The notes beneath the pieces were generated by a model. That model searched no databases, had not been told where the DNA came from, and was given only the letters and a program-made list of their open reading frames with translations. Positions 51,841-64,000 of a stretch of 64,000 bases of DNA are shown here, one piece after another; within the stretch, counting starts at the first letter, position 1; each line of letters opens with the position of its first letter. Source of the stretch: Pseudomonas sp. Teo4 (GTDB lineage: Bacteria; Pseudomonadota; Gammaproteobacteria; Pseudomonadales; Pseudomonadaceae); NCBI RefSeq assembly GCF_034387475.1, contig NZ_JAXCIL010000002.1, forward strand, positions 2,294,001 to 2,358,000, in the 5' to 3' direction. A program made the translations under genes and the position numbers.

Positions 51841-54800
51841 TCAGGGTTGGCCATGCACCGCCACTTGCGGCGGCTTGCATTCGTTGGGGTTACCTGGCTC
51901 CAGGTAAGGCATGAGAATCGGTGCCATGCCTTTGAGCACCTGTACCGGCAGCGCCGAAGTGAATTTGAACGCCTCTGCCGAGCGCCCCGGCACGAAGGCG
52001 GTGAGGGTGCCGAAGTGGTTGTCGCCGAGGAAGAACACGAACGTGGCGGTGCGGTTCAACGAACGCGAGCCGATCAGCCGGCCGCCTGCGCCAAAACTCT
52101 CGATGCGGTTGTCGCCGGTACCGGTCTTGCCGCCCATCACCAACGGAGTGCCGTCATGCAGCTTGAAACTGCCGGAAATACGCCGTGCGGTGCCTGCGTC
52201 CACCACCTGTGACATGGCACCTTTGAGTGCGCGGGCAACTTCAACCGGCAAGATCCGCTGACCGCGATCCGGGTCGCTGATCAGCTTGGTTTCGTATGGT
52301 GTGTTGGCGGCGAAGTGCAGGGTGTCGATACGCAAGGTCGGCAGCCGTACCCCGTCGTTCTGGATGATGCCGACCAGTTCCGAAAGCGCCGCTGGACGGT
52401 CGCCGGAGCTGCCGATGGCGGTGGCCAGCGATGGCACCAGGTGATCGAACGGGTAGCCCACGCGCTTCCAGCGCTGGTGAATGTCGAGGAAGGCCTCGAT
52501 TTCGACCATGGTGCGGATGCGGCTGTCCCGGGCGCCCTGGTGGCGGCTCTTGAACAGCCAGCCGTACACCTCCTGGCGCTCGAAACGGCTGGCATTGGCC
52601 ATTTCCGTTGGCGTTGCGCTCGGGTGTTTCAGCAGATAACCCAGCAGCCACAGGTCCAGTGGGTGGACCTTGGCGATGAAGCCCTGGTCGGGCAGGTCGT
52701 ACTTGCCGGGGCCATAGGCTTCGTACATCTCCACCAGCCGGCTGTCGGTAAGCTTGGCCATGGCCTTCTTGTCTTCCTTGCTGTGGGCGCGAACGAAGGC
52801 ATTGAAGGTTTCCTGGCCGGCTTCCGGGAACAGGTAGCGGTGTACCGCGGCCAGCCGCTGGGGGGTGATGCGCATGCTGTCGAGGAAGGTGTCCAGGCGT
52901 TGCTGTGACGTCTTGCGCTGGTATTTCTTCCAGAAGCGCATCAGGTAGTTGGTGCCTTCCTTGTCGGCGAAGCGAGCCAGGTACTCCTGGCGCCGTGGGT
53001 CGGCGTCATCCTTGAGCAGCGCCACGCGGTTGAATGGTTGCTGGTAGGTCACGTAACGCACCAGGTCGCGCATCAGGCGGATGAACGGCAGGTTGATCGA
53101 CTCGCGCAGGGCTTCTTTGAGAGTCGGGTTGCGGCTGTTGTCTTCCTTGCGGAAGTTGTTGAACACGTGCATGCCGCCACCGGTAAAGAACGCCTCGCCC
53201 GTGTTGGCCGAATACTTGCGTTCAAGGGCTGCGTCGAGCATGGCGTCGAGGCTCTGGTTCTTCTGGTTGAGCATCAGCCACTCCAGCGACCACTGGGTGA
53301 TGCGGTCCAGCTCCGCCACCTCGACCTTCTTCAGCTCGGCAGCAGGTTTGCCGGCGTACTTGTCGTGCAGCTCGGCGATGATTTCCAGGTAGGTGGTGAG
53401 CACACGAAGCTTGGCCGTCGAGCCCAGTTCCAGCTTGCTGCCTTCGTTGATGTCGAACGGCTGGTCGGTGCTGTCGGTCTGCACCCGCACCCGCGAGCCG
53501 TCGGCGGTGCGTTCGAACAGGGTAAAGCTGTAGCGCACCTGGTCGGTGGTCTTGGAGGTCAGCAGGCGCTCGCCGATCAGGCCGATCTGTGCGGCGAACT
53601 CAGGGTCGGAAAGGTTCTTCAGATACTGGCTGGCTTGCATCTGCAAGTCGGCTTGCAAGGTGCTGGTGGCCGACAGGTCGAGGCGGTCGAGGTCGTATAG
53701 CGGGCGGTTGAGCATGGCCGCCAGGCGATTGCGGGCCAGGCTGATGCCTTTGTTGGTGATGATCGGCACGATGGTCGGTTGCGCCACCCAGTCGCGGTAC
53801 ACCGCCTTGCTGGCCAGGGCGGCGTCGGCGGTCTTGCGATCGATCACGCCGTTGGCGGCCAGCACGCGGATGTGCGAGTCGGTCAGTTCGGCCAATTCCA
53901 CCCGGCCCTTGGACAGGTAATGGGACGGACGGCGCTGGGCGATCATCAACGACAGTACCTGACGCAGGGCCAGGCCACGTGCGGCCATGCTGTCAGGGTC
54001 GCTGGCGGTGGAGTTCAGGGCCTGGTTCACCTGATCGAAATCGGCGCCGTACCAAACCCGCAGGCCTTCGGCCATGCCATGCACTTCGCCATGGCCAGGC
54101 ACGGCCGACAGCGGCACGCTATTGAGGTAGTCGCGCACGATGCGCTGGCGGGCTTCGGTGGTGTCCGGGCCACCTTGGTAGGCCCGCACGCTGGCAGAAA
54201 TCATCTGGCGGATTTTTTCGGCGCCGGAGACGGTCAGGCCGTCGGGGGAGTGCCGGTATTTTTCCAGCTGGGTCGCCAGGGTGCTGCCGCCAGCCGATTG
54301 GCCGGGCAAGGCCAGGTACTTGGCCAGCTGGCTGTAGGCGGCTTTGGCAAAGCGTGGCCAGTCTACTGCCGGGTTGTTGCGTGGGTCCTTGGCGTCGAGC
54401 AGGTCGCGGTTCTCGATGAACAGCAGGCTGTTGACGATGACCGGCGGGATCGAGCCGAAGTCCGGGTACAGGTGTTGCGGGTAGTTGTACTGGTACAGCG
54501 TGTCGCCGCGGCAGTCGGTGATCGACAGGCCGGCCTGGATCTTCTCGATGTAAGGCGCGAACAAGCCATGGTCGACATAGTTCATCAGCGCTGGCGAGAA
54601 CTGCACCTGCTGGCTGATCAGGTAGTCGCGCTTGAGCAGGCGTGGCAGGAATTCACCCATTGCGCTGTAACCCAGGCGCTTGTCGAACGGGCCTTCACCG
54701 GGATAGACGATGGCATCGCTGGGGCCAGGTTGCAGCGAGTAGGTGAGGGTGGCAGCCAGCTTGCTGAATTCCCGGGACTGCAGGTTCGAGGTACGGAACT

Positions 54801-54966
54801 CGTCATAGGCGGCGAAGCCGATGGCAATGAGCGCCACCAGCAGGATCAGCAGGATCAGCCGCCACCACAGCCGGCGCTGACGTGGGGGCTTTATCTGTGG
54901 CGTCTCGGCCAGAGGTGTTTCGGGTGCTTCCGTTCTGGGTTGTTCCGATTGCCACAGTGCGCCCAT
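51841..54966 (-). CDS. Class A penicillin-binding protein (transglycosylase/transpeptidase)
   Basis: The 1041-residue protein is longer than usual PBP1 enzymes. A membrane anchor at residues 33-53 is followed by a GT51 glycosyltransferase domain (FIENRDLLDAKDPRNNP near residue 183 with the catalytic Glu; GGSTLATQLEKYRHSP near 227) and a transpeptidase domain with all three motifs: Ser-x-x-Lys in LELGSTAKLRVLT, Ser-x-Asn in RESINLPF and Lys-Thr-Gly in MGGKTGTGDN near the C-terminus. It should polymerise and cross-link peptidoglycan. ATG 54966 is the likely start. The domain order is standard, but I cannot assign it to PBP1a, 1b or 1c. Confidence 0.88.
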   Translation of the reverse strand: MGALWQSEQPRTEAPETPLAETPQIKPPRQRRLWWRLILLILLVALIAIGFAAYDEFRTSNLQSREFSKLAATLTYSLQPGPSDAIVYPGEGPFDKRLGYSAMGEFLPRLLKRDYLISQQVQFSPALMNYVDHGLFAPYIEKIQAGLSITDCRGDTLYQYNYPQHLYPDFGSIPPVIVNSLLFIENRDLLDAKDPRNNPAVDWPRFAKAAYSQLAKYLALPGQSAGGSTLATQLEKYRHSPDGLTVSGAEKIRQMISASVRAYQGGPDTTEARQRIVRDYLNSVPLSAVPGHGEVHGMAEGLRVWYGADFDQVNQALNSTASDPDSMAARGLALRQVLSLMIAQRRPSHYLSKGRVELAELTDSHIRVLAANGVIDRKTADAALASKAVYRDWVAQPTIVPIITNKGISLARNRLAAMLNRPLYDLDRLDLSATSTLQADLQMQASQYLKNLSDPEFAAQIGLIGERLLTSKTTDQVRYSFTLFERTADGSRVRVQTDSTDQPFDINEGSKLELGSTAKLRVLTTYLEIIAELHDKYAGKPAAELKKVEVAELDRITQWSLEWLMLNQKNQSLDAMLDAALERKYSANTGEAFFTGGGMHVFNNFRKEDNSRNPTLKEALRESINLPFIRLMRDLVRYVTYQQPFNRVALLKDDADPRRQEYLARFADKEGTNYLMRFWKKYQRKTSQQRLDTFLDSMRITPQRLAAVHRYLFPEAGQETFNAFVRAHSKEDKKAMAKLTDSRLVEMYEAYGPGKYDLPDQGFIAKVHPLDLWLLGYLLKHPSATPTEMANASRFERQEVYGWLFKSRHQGARDSRIRTMVEIEAFLDIHQRWKRVGYPFDHLVPSLATAIGSSGDRPAALSELVGIIQNDGVRLPTLRIDTLHFAANTPYETKLISDPDRGQRILPVEVARALKGAMSQVVDAGTARRISGSFKLHDGTPLVMGGKTGTGDNRIESFGAGGRLIGSRSLNRTATFVFFLGDNHFGTLTAFVPGRSAEAFKFTSALPVQVLKGMAPILMPYLEPGNPNECKPPQVAVHGQP

Positions 54967-55332
54967 AGTCTTCAATCCGGCCAGGTTTTTTCGTCTTGCT
55001 TGCCTGAAGCTTAGACGTTGACCGGGTGAGGTGAAAAATTTGTAGGAAGAACATAAAGCTGCCGTGGGAATGCGGCTTTGGTGGCGCATTCGTTTCAGGC
55101 CGATATTGCTATGGTGGCTGCGCGAAAGGGCCAACGAGCACCTGCCATCGACGGAAGTTTTCCCCAAATCTTCCGTTTTTATAGTGAAAAGCCCTACGAC
55201 AGCCTTCCTATACTGCTCGACCCTTCGCCCTGCCGGCCGCTCTATTCCGGCACACGGGCCGGCTCACAAGGCCAGCCCGGCAAGCGACGCCACGCCTATC
55301 GGCATGGCTGATGCTGCACGAAGGTCAAATCC

Positions 55333-55340
55333 AATAACAA
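55333..55340 (+). promoter_or_regulatory. Crc/Hfq catabolite-repression motif before the amino acid permease
   Basis: AATAACAA matches AAnAAnAA exactly and precedes the GAGG of the permease gene, 18 nt before its ATG. Confidence 0.6.
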
Positions 55341-55357
55341 AATGAGGTTGTATTGCT

Positions 55358-56776
55358 ATGCCAGTCGGCAACCACCCTGCCCACGGCGAGACCGCCCAAG
55401 GCGGCCCGCTCAAGCGTGAACTGGGCGAACGGCACATCCGTCTGATGGCGCTGGGCGCCTGTATCGGTGTCGGTCTTTTCCTCGGTTCGGCCAAAGCCAT
55501 CGAAATGGCCGGCCCTGCCATCATGCTCTCCTACATCATTGGCGGCCTTGCGATCCTGGTGATCATGCGCGCCCTCGGCGAAATGGCCGTGCACAATCCC
55601 GTCGCCGGCTCCTTCAGTCGTTACGCCCAGGATTACCTCGGCCCCTTGGCGGGTTTTCTTACCGGCTGGAACTACTGGTTCCTGTGGCTGGTGACCTGCG
55701 TTGCGGAAATCACAGCGGTGGCCATCTACATGGGCATCTGGTTCCCGGATGTGCCGCGCTGGATCTGGGCCTTGGCGGCCTTGGGCAGCATGGGCGCGGT
55801 CAACCTGATCGCGGTCAAGGCATTCGGTGAGTTCGAATTCTGGTTCGCCCTGATCAAGATCGTCACCATCATCGCCATGGTGCTGGGCGGCATTGGCGTC
55901 ATTGCATTCGGTTTCGGCAACGACGGTGTGGCGGTGGGTATTTCCAACCTGTGGAGCAACGGCGGCTTCATGCCTAACGGCGTGACGGGTGTGCTGATGT
56001 CGCTGCAGATGGTGATGTTCGCCTACCTGGGCGTGGAAATGATCGGACTGACCGCCGGCGAAGCACGCAACCCGCAAAAGACCATTCCACAGGCCATCGG
56101 CTCGGTGTTCTGGCGCATCCTGCTGTTCTATGTCGGCGCACTGTTCGTCATCCTGTCGATCTACCCATGGAGCGAGATCGGCAGCCAAGGCAGCCCGTTC
56201 GTCATGACCTTCGAGCGCTTGGGGATCAAGACCGCCGCGGGCATCATCAACTTCGTGGTCATCACCGCTGCGCTGTCATCGTGCAACGGCGGCATTTTCA
56301 GCACCGGCCGCATGCTCTACAGCCTGGCGCAGAATGGCCAGGCCCCGGCGGCCTTTGCCAAGACCTCGAGCAACGGGGTACCGCGCAATGCCTTGCTGTT
56401 GTCCATCGGTGCGCTGCTGCTGGGTGTGTTGGCCAACTATCTGGTGCCAGAGAAGGTGTTCGTCTGGGTGACGTCGATTGCCACGTTCGGTGCGATCTGG
56501 ACCTGGGTGATGATCCTGCTGGCGCAGATCAAGTTCCGCGCCGGGCTGTCCACGGCTGAGCGCAAGGGCCTGAAGTACCGCATGTGGCTGTGGCCGCTGA
56601 GCTCCTACCTGGCGCTGGCCTTCCTGGTGCTGGTGGTGGGCCTGATGGCGTACTTCGAGGATACCCGGGTGGCGTTGTACGTCGGGCCGGCGTTCCTGGT
56701 GCTGCTGACGGTGTTGTATTACACCTTGCGGTTGGCACCGAAAGAGGAGCACGGCGCGGTCAGTACGGCGTCTTGA
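55358..56776 (+). CDS. Amino acid permease, AAT family (ProY-like)
   Basis: The 472-residue protein has twelve membrane helices and matches the AAT family of the APC superfamily: LKRELGERHIRLMALGACIG (about residues 18-37) and GLFLGSAKAIEMAGPAIMLS form the family signature, with GLTAGEARNPQKTIP near residue 230. Related permeases carry proline, histidine or other amino acids; substrate not deducible from sequence alone. GAGG is 10 nt before the ATG, with the Crc motif just upstream, which fits a nutrient under catabolite control. It is divergent from the PBP gene. Confidence 0.87.
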   Translation: MPVGNHPAHGETAQGGPLKRELGERHIRLMALGACIGVGLFLGSAKAIEMAGPAIMLSYIIGGLAILVIMRALGEMAVHNPVAGSFSRYAQDYLGPLAGFLTGWNYWFLWLVTCVAEITAVAIYMGIWFPDVPRWIWALAALGSMGAVNLIAVKAFGEFEFWFALIKIVTIIAMVLGGIGVIAFGFGNDGVAVGISNLWSNGGFMPNGVTGVLMSLQMVMFAYLGVEMIGLTAGEARNPQKTIPQAIGSVFWRILLFYVGALFVILSIYPWSEIGSQGSPFVMTFERLGIKTAAGIINFVVITAALSSCNGGIFSTGRMLYSLAQNGQAPAAFAKTSSNGVPRNALLLSIGALLLGVLANYLVPEKVFVWVTSIATFGAIWTWVMILLAQIKFRAGLSTAERKGLKYRMWLWPLSSYLALAFLVLVVGLMAYFEDTRVALYVGPAFLVLLTVLYYTLRLAPKEEHGAVSTAS

Positions 56777-56804
56777 TCTGAAGTATCCGGGGCCGCTGTG
56801 CGGC

Positions 56805-56890
56805 CCATCGCCGGCAAGCCGGCTCCCACAAGGACCGCGCCGACCTTGGGATCACTGCAGTACCTGTGGGAGCTGGCTTGCCGGCGATGG
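56805..56890. repeat. REP pair, family 1, inverted
   Basis: Copies at 56805-56831 (minus) and 56864-56890 (plus, GAGCTGGCTTG variant). Linker includes GATCACTGCAGTACCTG. Confidence 0.88.
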
Positions 56891-56913
56891 GCTGCTTAGC
56901 AGCCCCAATGGCC

Positions 56914-58533
56914 TCAAGCTACCGCCTGAGCATGCGGCTCGAAGCTGTCTGCCCTGGCCATCTGCCACATCCGCGAATAGAACTGGCCATTCACCTCACC
57001 GGTAAGCAACTCCCCCGGCTTGAGGAACACATGCATCTGCGAGAACAGCTTGATCTCGGTGGCCGACACGCGCCGCACCAAGTGCTTGGCCTCCAGTTGT
57101 GCAGGGTGCTCCAGCCCCGCCGCAGCCAGCATCTCGGCCAGGGCGCGCAGTGTGTTGTGATGGAAGTTCAACACCCGCTGGGCCTTGTCCGGCACCACCA
57201 GGGCGCGCTGGCGCAGGGCATCCTGGGTCGCCACCCCGGTCGGGCATTTGTTGGTGTGGCAACTTTGCGACTGAATACAGCCGATGGCGAACATGAAACC
57301 GCGTGCCGAGTTGGCCCAGTCGGCGCCGATGGCCAGCACGCTGGCGATATCGAACGCACTGACGATCTTGCCGCTGGCGCCCAGTTTGATCTTGTCCCTC
57401 AGGTTCAGGCCAACCAGGGTGTTGTGCACGAACAACAGGCCCTCGCGCAGCGGTACCCCGATGTGGTCGGTGAACTCTACAGGGGCGGCGCCGGTGCCAC
57501 CTTCCTTGCCGTCGACGACGATGAAGTCTGGAAGTATGCCGGTCTCCAGCATGGCCTTGGCGATGCCCATGAACTCCCACGGGTGGCCCAGGCAAAACTT
57601 GAACCCCACCGGTTTGCCGCCGGACAGCTCGCGCAGGCGGGCGACGAACTGCATCAGTTCTATTGGGGTCGAGAAGGCGCTGTGGCGGGACGGTGAGATG
57701 CAGTCCTCACCCATCAGCACGCCACGGGTCTCGGCGATCTCCTGGGTAACCTTGTGCTTGGGCAGGATGCCGCCATGGCCAGGTTTGGCGCCCTGGCTCA
57801 TCTTGATCTCGATCATCCGGACCTGCGGGCTTCGCGCCTGCTCGGCGAAGCGCTCCGGGTCGAAGCGGCCATCGGCGGTGCGGCAACCGAAATAGCCGCT
57901 GCCCAGTTCCCATATCAGGTCACCGCCGTGCTCGCGGTGATACGGGCTGATACTGCCCTCACCGGTGTCGTGGGCGAAGTTGCCCAGCTTGGCCCCTTCG
58001 TTCAGGGCGCGGATGGCGTTCGCGCTGAGTGCACCAAAGCTCATGGCCGAGATATTGAAGATCGACGCCGAATAAGGCTGGCTGCACTGTGGGCCACCGA
58101 CGGCGATGCGAAAACCCGCAGGGTCTGCCAGTGGCGCCGGGCGCATGGAGTGACCGATGAACTCGAAACCGGATTCGTACACGTCGATCAAGGTGCCGAA
58201 GGGTTTGTCCGAGGCCTCGTTCTTGGCCCGGGCATAAACCAGCGAGCGCTGGGCGCGGGAGAAGGGCAGGGCGTCGCTGTCGGCTTCCAGCAGGTACTGG
58301 CGAATCTCCGGGCGGATGGCTTCGACCAGGTAACGGATATTGCCGAGAATCGGGTAATTGCGGCGCACTGCGTGGCGTTGCTGCAGTAGGTCGACCAGGC
58401 CGATCAGGCTGAGCACGCCGGTGGCAAGGGTGAACGGCCAGAGCCACTCGTGGTGCAGGAAGGGCAAGCTCGCCAGGGTGAACAACACACAGGCGGCGAA
58501 GAAGGCATAACGGCTGAGAAGTGACAGGCTCAT
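56914..58533 (-). CDS. FMN-binding glutamate synthase family protein
   Basis: The 539-residue protein has two N-terminal hydrophobic helices (about residues 5-50) and a glutamate synthase central/FMN barrel domain with NISAMSFGALSANAIRALN (about 165), EGGTGAAPVEF (about 345) and a Fe-S cluster motif CIQSQSCHTNKCPTG (about 430). There is no amidotransferase domain, so it cannot use glutamine by itself and is not a full glutamate synthase. Stand-alone members of this family have unclear substrates. AGGA is 6 nt before the ATG. Encoded 47 bp downstream of lhr. Confidence 0.9.
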   Translation of the reverse strand: MSLSLLSRYAFFAACVLFTLASLPFLHHEWLWPFTLATGVLSLIGLVDLLQQRHAVRRNYPILGNIRYLVEAIRPEIRQYLLEADSDALPFSRAQRSLVYARAKNEASDKPFGTLIDVYESGFEFIGHSMRPAPLADPAGFRIAVGGPQCSQPYSASIFNISAMSFGALSANAIRALNEGAKLGNFAHDTGEGSISPYHREHGGDLIWELGSGYFGCRTADGRFDPERFAEQARSPQVRMIEIKMSQGAKPGHGGILPKHKVTQEIAETRGVLMGEDCISPSRHSAFSTPIELMQFVARLRELSGGKPVGFKFCLGHPWEFMGIAKAMLETGILPDFIVVDGKEGGTGAAPVEFTDHIGVPLREGLLFVHNTLVGLNLRDKIKLGASGKIVSAFDIASVLAIGADWANSARGFMFAIGCIQSQSCHTNKCPTGVATQDALRQRALVVPDKAQRVLNFHHNTLRALAEMLAAAGLEHPAQLEAKHLVRRVSATEIKLFSQMHVFLKPGELLTGEVNGQFYSRMWQMARADSFEPHAQAVA

Positions 58534-58580
58534 GCGGGATCCTTTCGATGGCTCGGTCTACAACCCCGACCATAGCCCGG

Positions 58581-62870
<4,290 letters not shown>

Positions 62871-62946
62871 GTGTTGGTTATGGAGGGTCGGCAGCGGCTT
62901 GGCAAGGGGCCGTTCGTCGCGGATCTTCTGTAGACTGTTCCGTCCC

Positions 62947-63012
62947 TATCGCTGGCAAGCCAGCTCCCACAGGTATCGTACAACCTGTGGGAGCCGGCTT
63001 GCCGGCGATGAG
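62947..63012. repeat. REP pair, family 1, inverted
   Basis: Copies at 62947-62973 (minus, GCTGGCAAGCCAGC variant) and 62984-63012 (plus), in the divergent region between lhr and the NUDIX gene. Confidence 0.88.
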
Positions 63013-63060
63013 GCCGATACAGACGGCACTTCATTTGCACCTTTCTCAGCGAGCCCTTCA

Positions 63061-63474
63061 ATGTCCAACACCATCCGCATCGCCGCAGCCCTGCTGATCG
63101 ACCCGCAAGGCCGTACCCTGCTGGTGCGCAAGCGCGGCACCCTGGCCTTCATGCAGCCAGGTGGCAAGATCGACGCAGGCGAGTCGCCGGCCCAGGCACT
63201 GGTGCGCGAGCTTCATGAAGAGCTGGGCCTGCGGGTCGATCCTGTGGACATCCTGCACATGGGGCGCTTCAGCGCTCCGGCGGCCAACGAGCCGGGGTTC
63301 GAGGTACAGGCTGAGTTGTTCCGCGTTGACTGCGCCGAGGTTGTAGCCCCGGCGGCGGAAATCGAAGAAGTGGTGTGGCTGGCGGCAGAGGAGGCCACGG
63401 CGTTGAACCTGGCGCCACTGACCCGCGACCTGATCCTGCCGCTGTGGCGCGAGAGCCTCAACGCACCGCGCTGA
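63061..63474 (+). CDS. NUDIX hydrolase
   Basis: The 137-residue protein carries the full Nudix box GGKIDAGESPAQALVRELHE then ELGL (about residues 36-59, with REx2EE metal ligands). It hydrolyses a nucleoside diphosphate linked to another group; the substrate, for instance a damaged nucleotide or a coenzyme, cannot be fixed from sequence. ATG 63061 follows a weak purine site. It is convergent with metR and overlaps it by 17 bp at the ends. Confidence 0.9.
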   Translation: MSNTIRIAAALLIDPQGRTLLVRKRGTLAFMQPGGKIDAGESPAQALVRELHEELGLRVDPVDILHMGRFSAPAANEPGFEVQAELFRVDCAEVVAPAAEIEEVVWLAAEEATALNLAPLTRDLILPLWRESLNAPR

Positions 63475-64000
63475 CCCCATCGAGGGTGGCGAACGAAGTG
63501 TCCTTGGCGGTCAGCAGGAAGTCGCGCATGTACGGAGCATCGAGCATGTCGGTGCGGACCGCCGCGTAAAGCGTGGCGAACAGGCCCTTTTCGCCCAGGC
63601 GCTTGCCTTTCACATAGCCCCGCGAGCTGTATTCGTGCAGCGCCCAGTGCGGCATGCCGCAGACACCACGGCCGCTGGCCACCAGCTGCATCATCATGAC
63701 CGTCAGCTCTGAGGTGCGAACGGCAGCCGGTTCGATGTCGGCAGGCTCCAGGAAGCGGGTGAAGATGTCCAGGCGGTCGCGTTCGACCGGGTAGGTGATC
63801 AGCGTTTGCTCGATCAGGTCCTGTGGCACGATGTAGGGCTTGCTGGCCAGCGGGTGCTGGTTGGCCACGGCAAGCATGGCCTCGTAGGTGAACAGCGGCA
63901 CGTAGGTGATGCCAGCCAGGTCCACCGGGTCGGACGTCACCACCAGGTCGAGGTCGCCACGGGCCAGCGCTGGCAACGGTGCGAAGGCAAAGCCCGAGGC
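63458..64000 (-). CDS. metR: LysR-family regulator MetR (C-terminal part)
   Basis: The last 180 residues of a LysR-type regulator; the N-terminal helix-turn-helix and the start lie beyond the window. The visible part is the periplasmic-binding-like effector domain, with ARGDLDLVVTSDPVD and VASGRGVCGMPHWALHEY, which match MetR, the homocysteine-responsive activator of methionine synthesis genes. The stop codon at 63458 lies 17 bp inside the NUDIX gene. The assignment relies on recognised sequence; target genes are not in the window. Confidence 0.8.
   Translation of the reverse strand, partial: ASGFAFAPLPALARGDLDLVVTSDPVDLAGITYVPLFTYEAMLAVANQHPLASKPYIVPQDLIEQTLITYPVERDRLDIFTRFLEPADIEPAAVRTSELTVMMMQLVASGRGVCGMPHWALHEYSSRGYVKGKRLGEKGLFATLYAAVRTDMLDAPYMRDFLLTAKDTSFATLDGVSAVR

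Overview
The window looks like a chromosome segment from the Pseudomonas putida group (Gammaproteobacteria). It is GC-rich and densely coded. It carries 15 loci of P. putida-type REP palindromes, a phaG gene, the algU-mucA-mucB-mucD block, the lepA-lepB-rnc-era-recO-pdxJ block, and the lon, gcd, oprB order. No database could be searched; species and families are assigned from recognised proteins and gene order.

Layout. 0-12 kb: the start of bglX (cut by the window edge), a TPM protein, a class I methyltransferase, a two-gene cassette that looks like an unnamed toxin-antitoxin pair (2.4-3.3 kb), a DUF4917 protein with SIR2-like motifs, a SulP transporter, tRNA-Gly(CCC), phaG (fatty-acid to PHA link), rsuA, a small Cys-rich protein, a membrane diguanylate cyclase, a Tyr-rich lipoprotein and an enoyl-CoA hydratase family gene. 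12-21 kb: ung, then a tricarboxylate uptake locus made of an AbrB-like membrane protein, tctA, tctB, tctC and the porin opdH, facing the two-component genes tctD-tctE. 21-27.8 kb: an HDOD protein, ygfZ facing sdhE-ygfX, nadB, and the envelope-stress sigma factor algU with its anti-sigma system mucA-mucB. 28-36 kb: mucD, lepA, lepB, rnc, era, recO, pdxJ, and a possible small RNA. 36-40.4 kb: cmoB-cmoA, then a lower-GC island with two genes resembling a binary alpha-xenorhabdolysin (XaxAB/YaxAB-type pore-forming toxin), and a chagasin-like protease inhibitor lipoprotein. 40.5-50 kb: lon, the periplasmic glucose oxidation genes gcd and oprB, a zinc-type TonB receptor with a Zur-like operator, a VF530 protein and a Pr6Pr membrane protein. 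50-64 kb: a siderophore-interacting reductase with its PadR regulator, a class A penicillin-binding protein, an amino acid permease, an FMN/Fe-S glutamate-synthase-like protein, the Lhr helicase, a NUDIX hydrolase, and metR (cut by the window edge).

Regulation visible in the DNA: an AlgU-type promoter before algU, a heat-shock (sigma-32-type) promoter before lon, 11-bp tandem repeats before tctD, a Zur-like palindrome before the TonB receptor, 12-bp-phased GATAT repeats before the PadR gene, and Crc/Hfq-type AAnAAnAA motifs before opdH, tctC and the amino acid permease. Most of the window is conserved core genome. The accessory parts are the 2.4-4.3 kb cassette and the 37.6-39.9 kb toxin pair.
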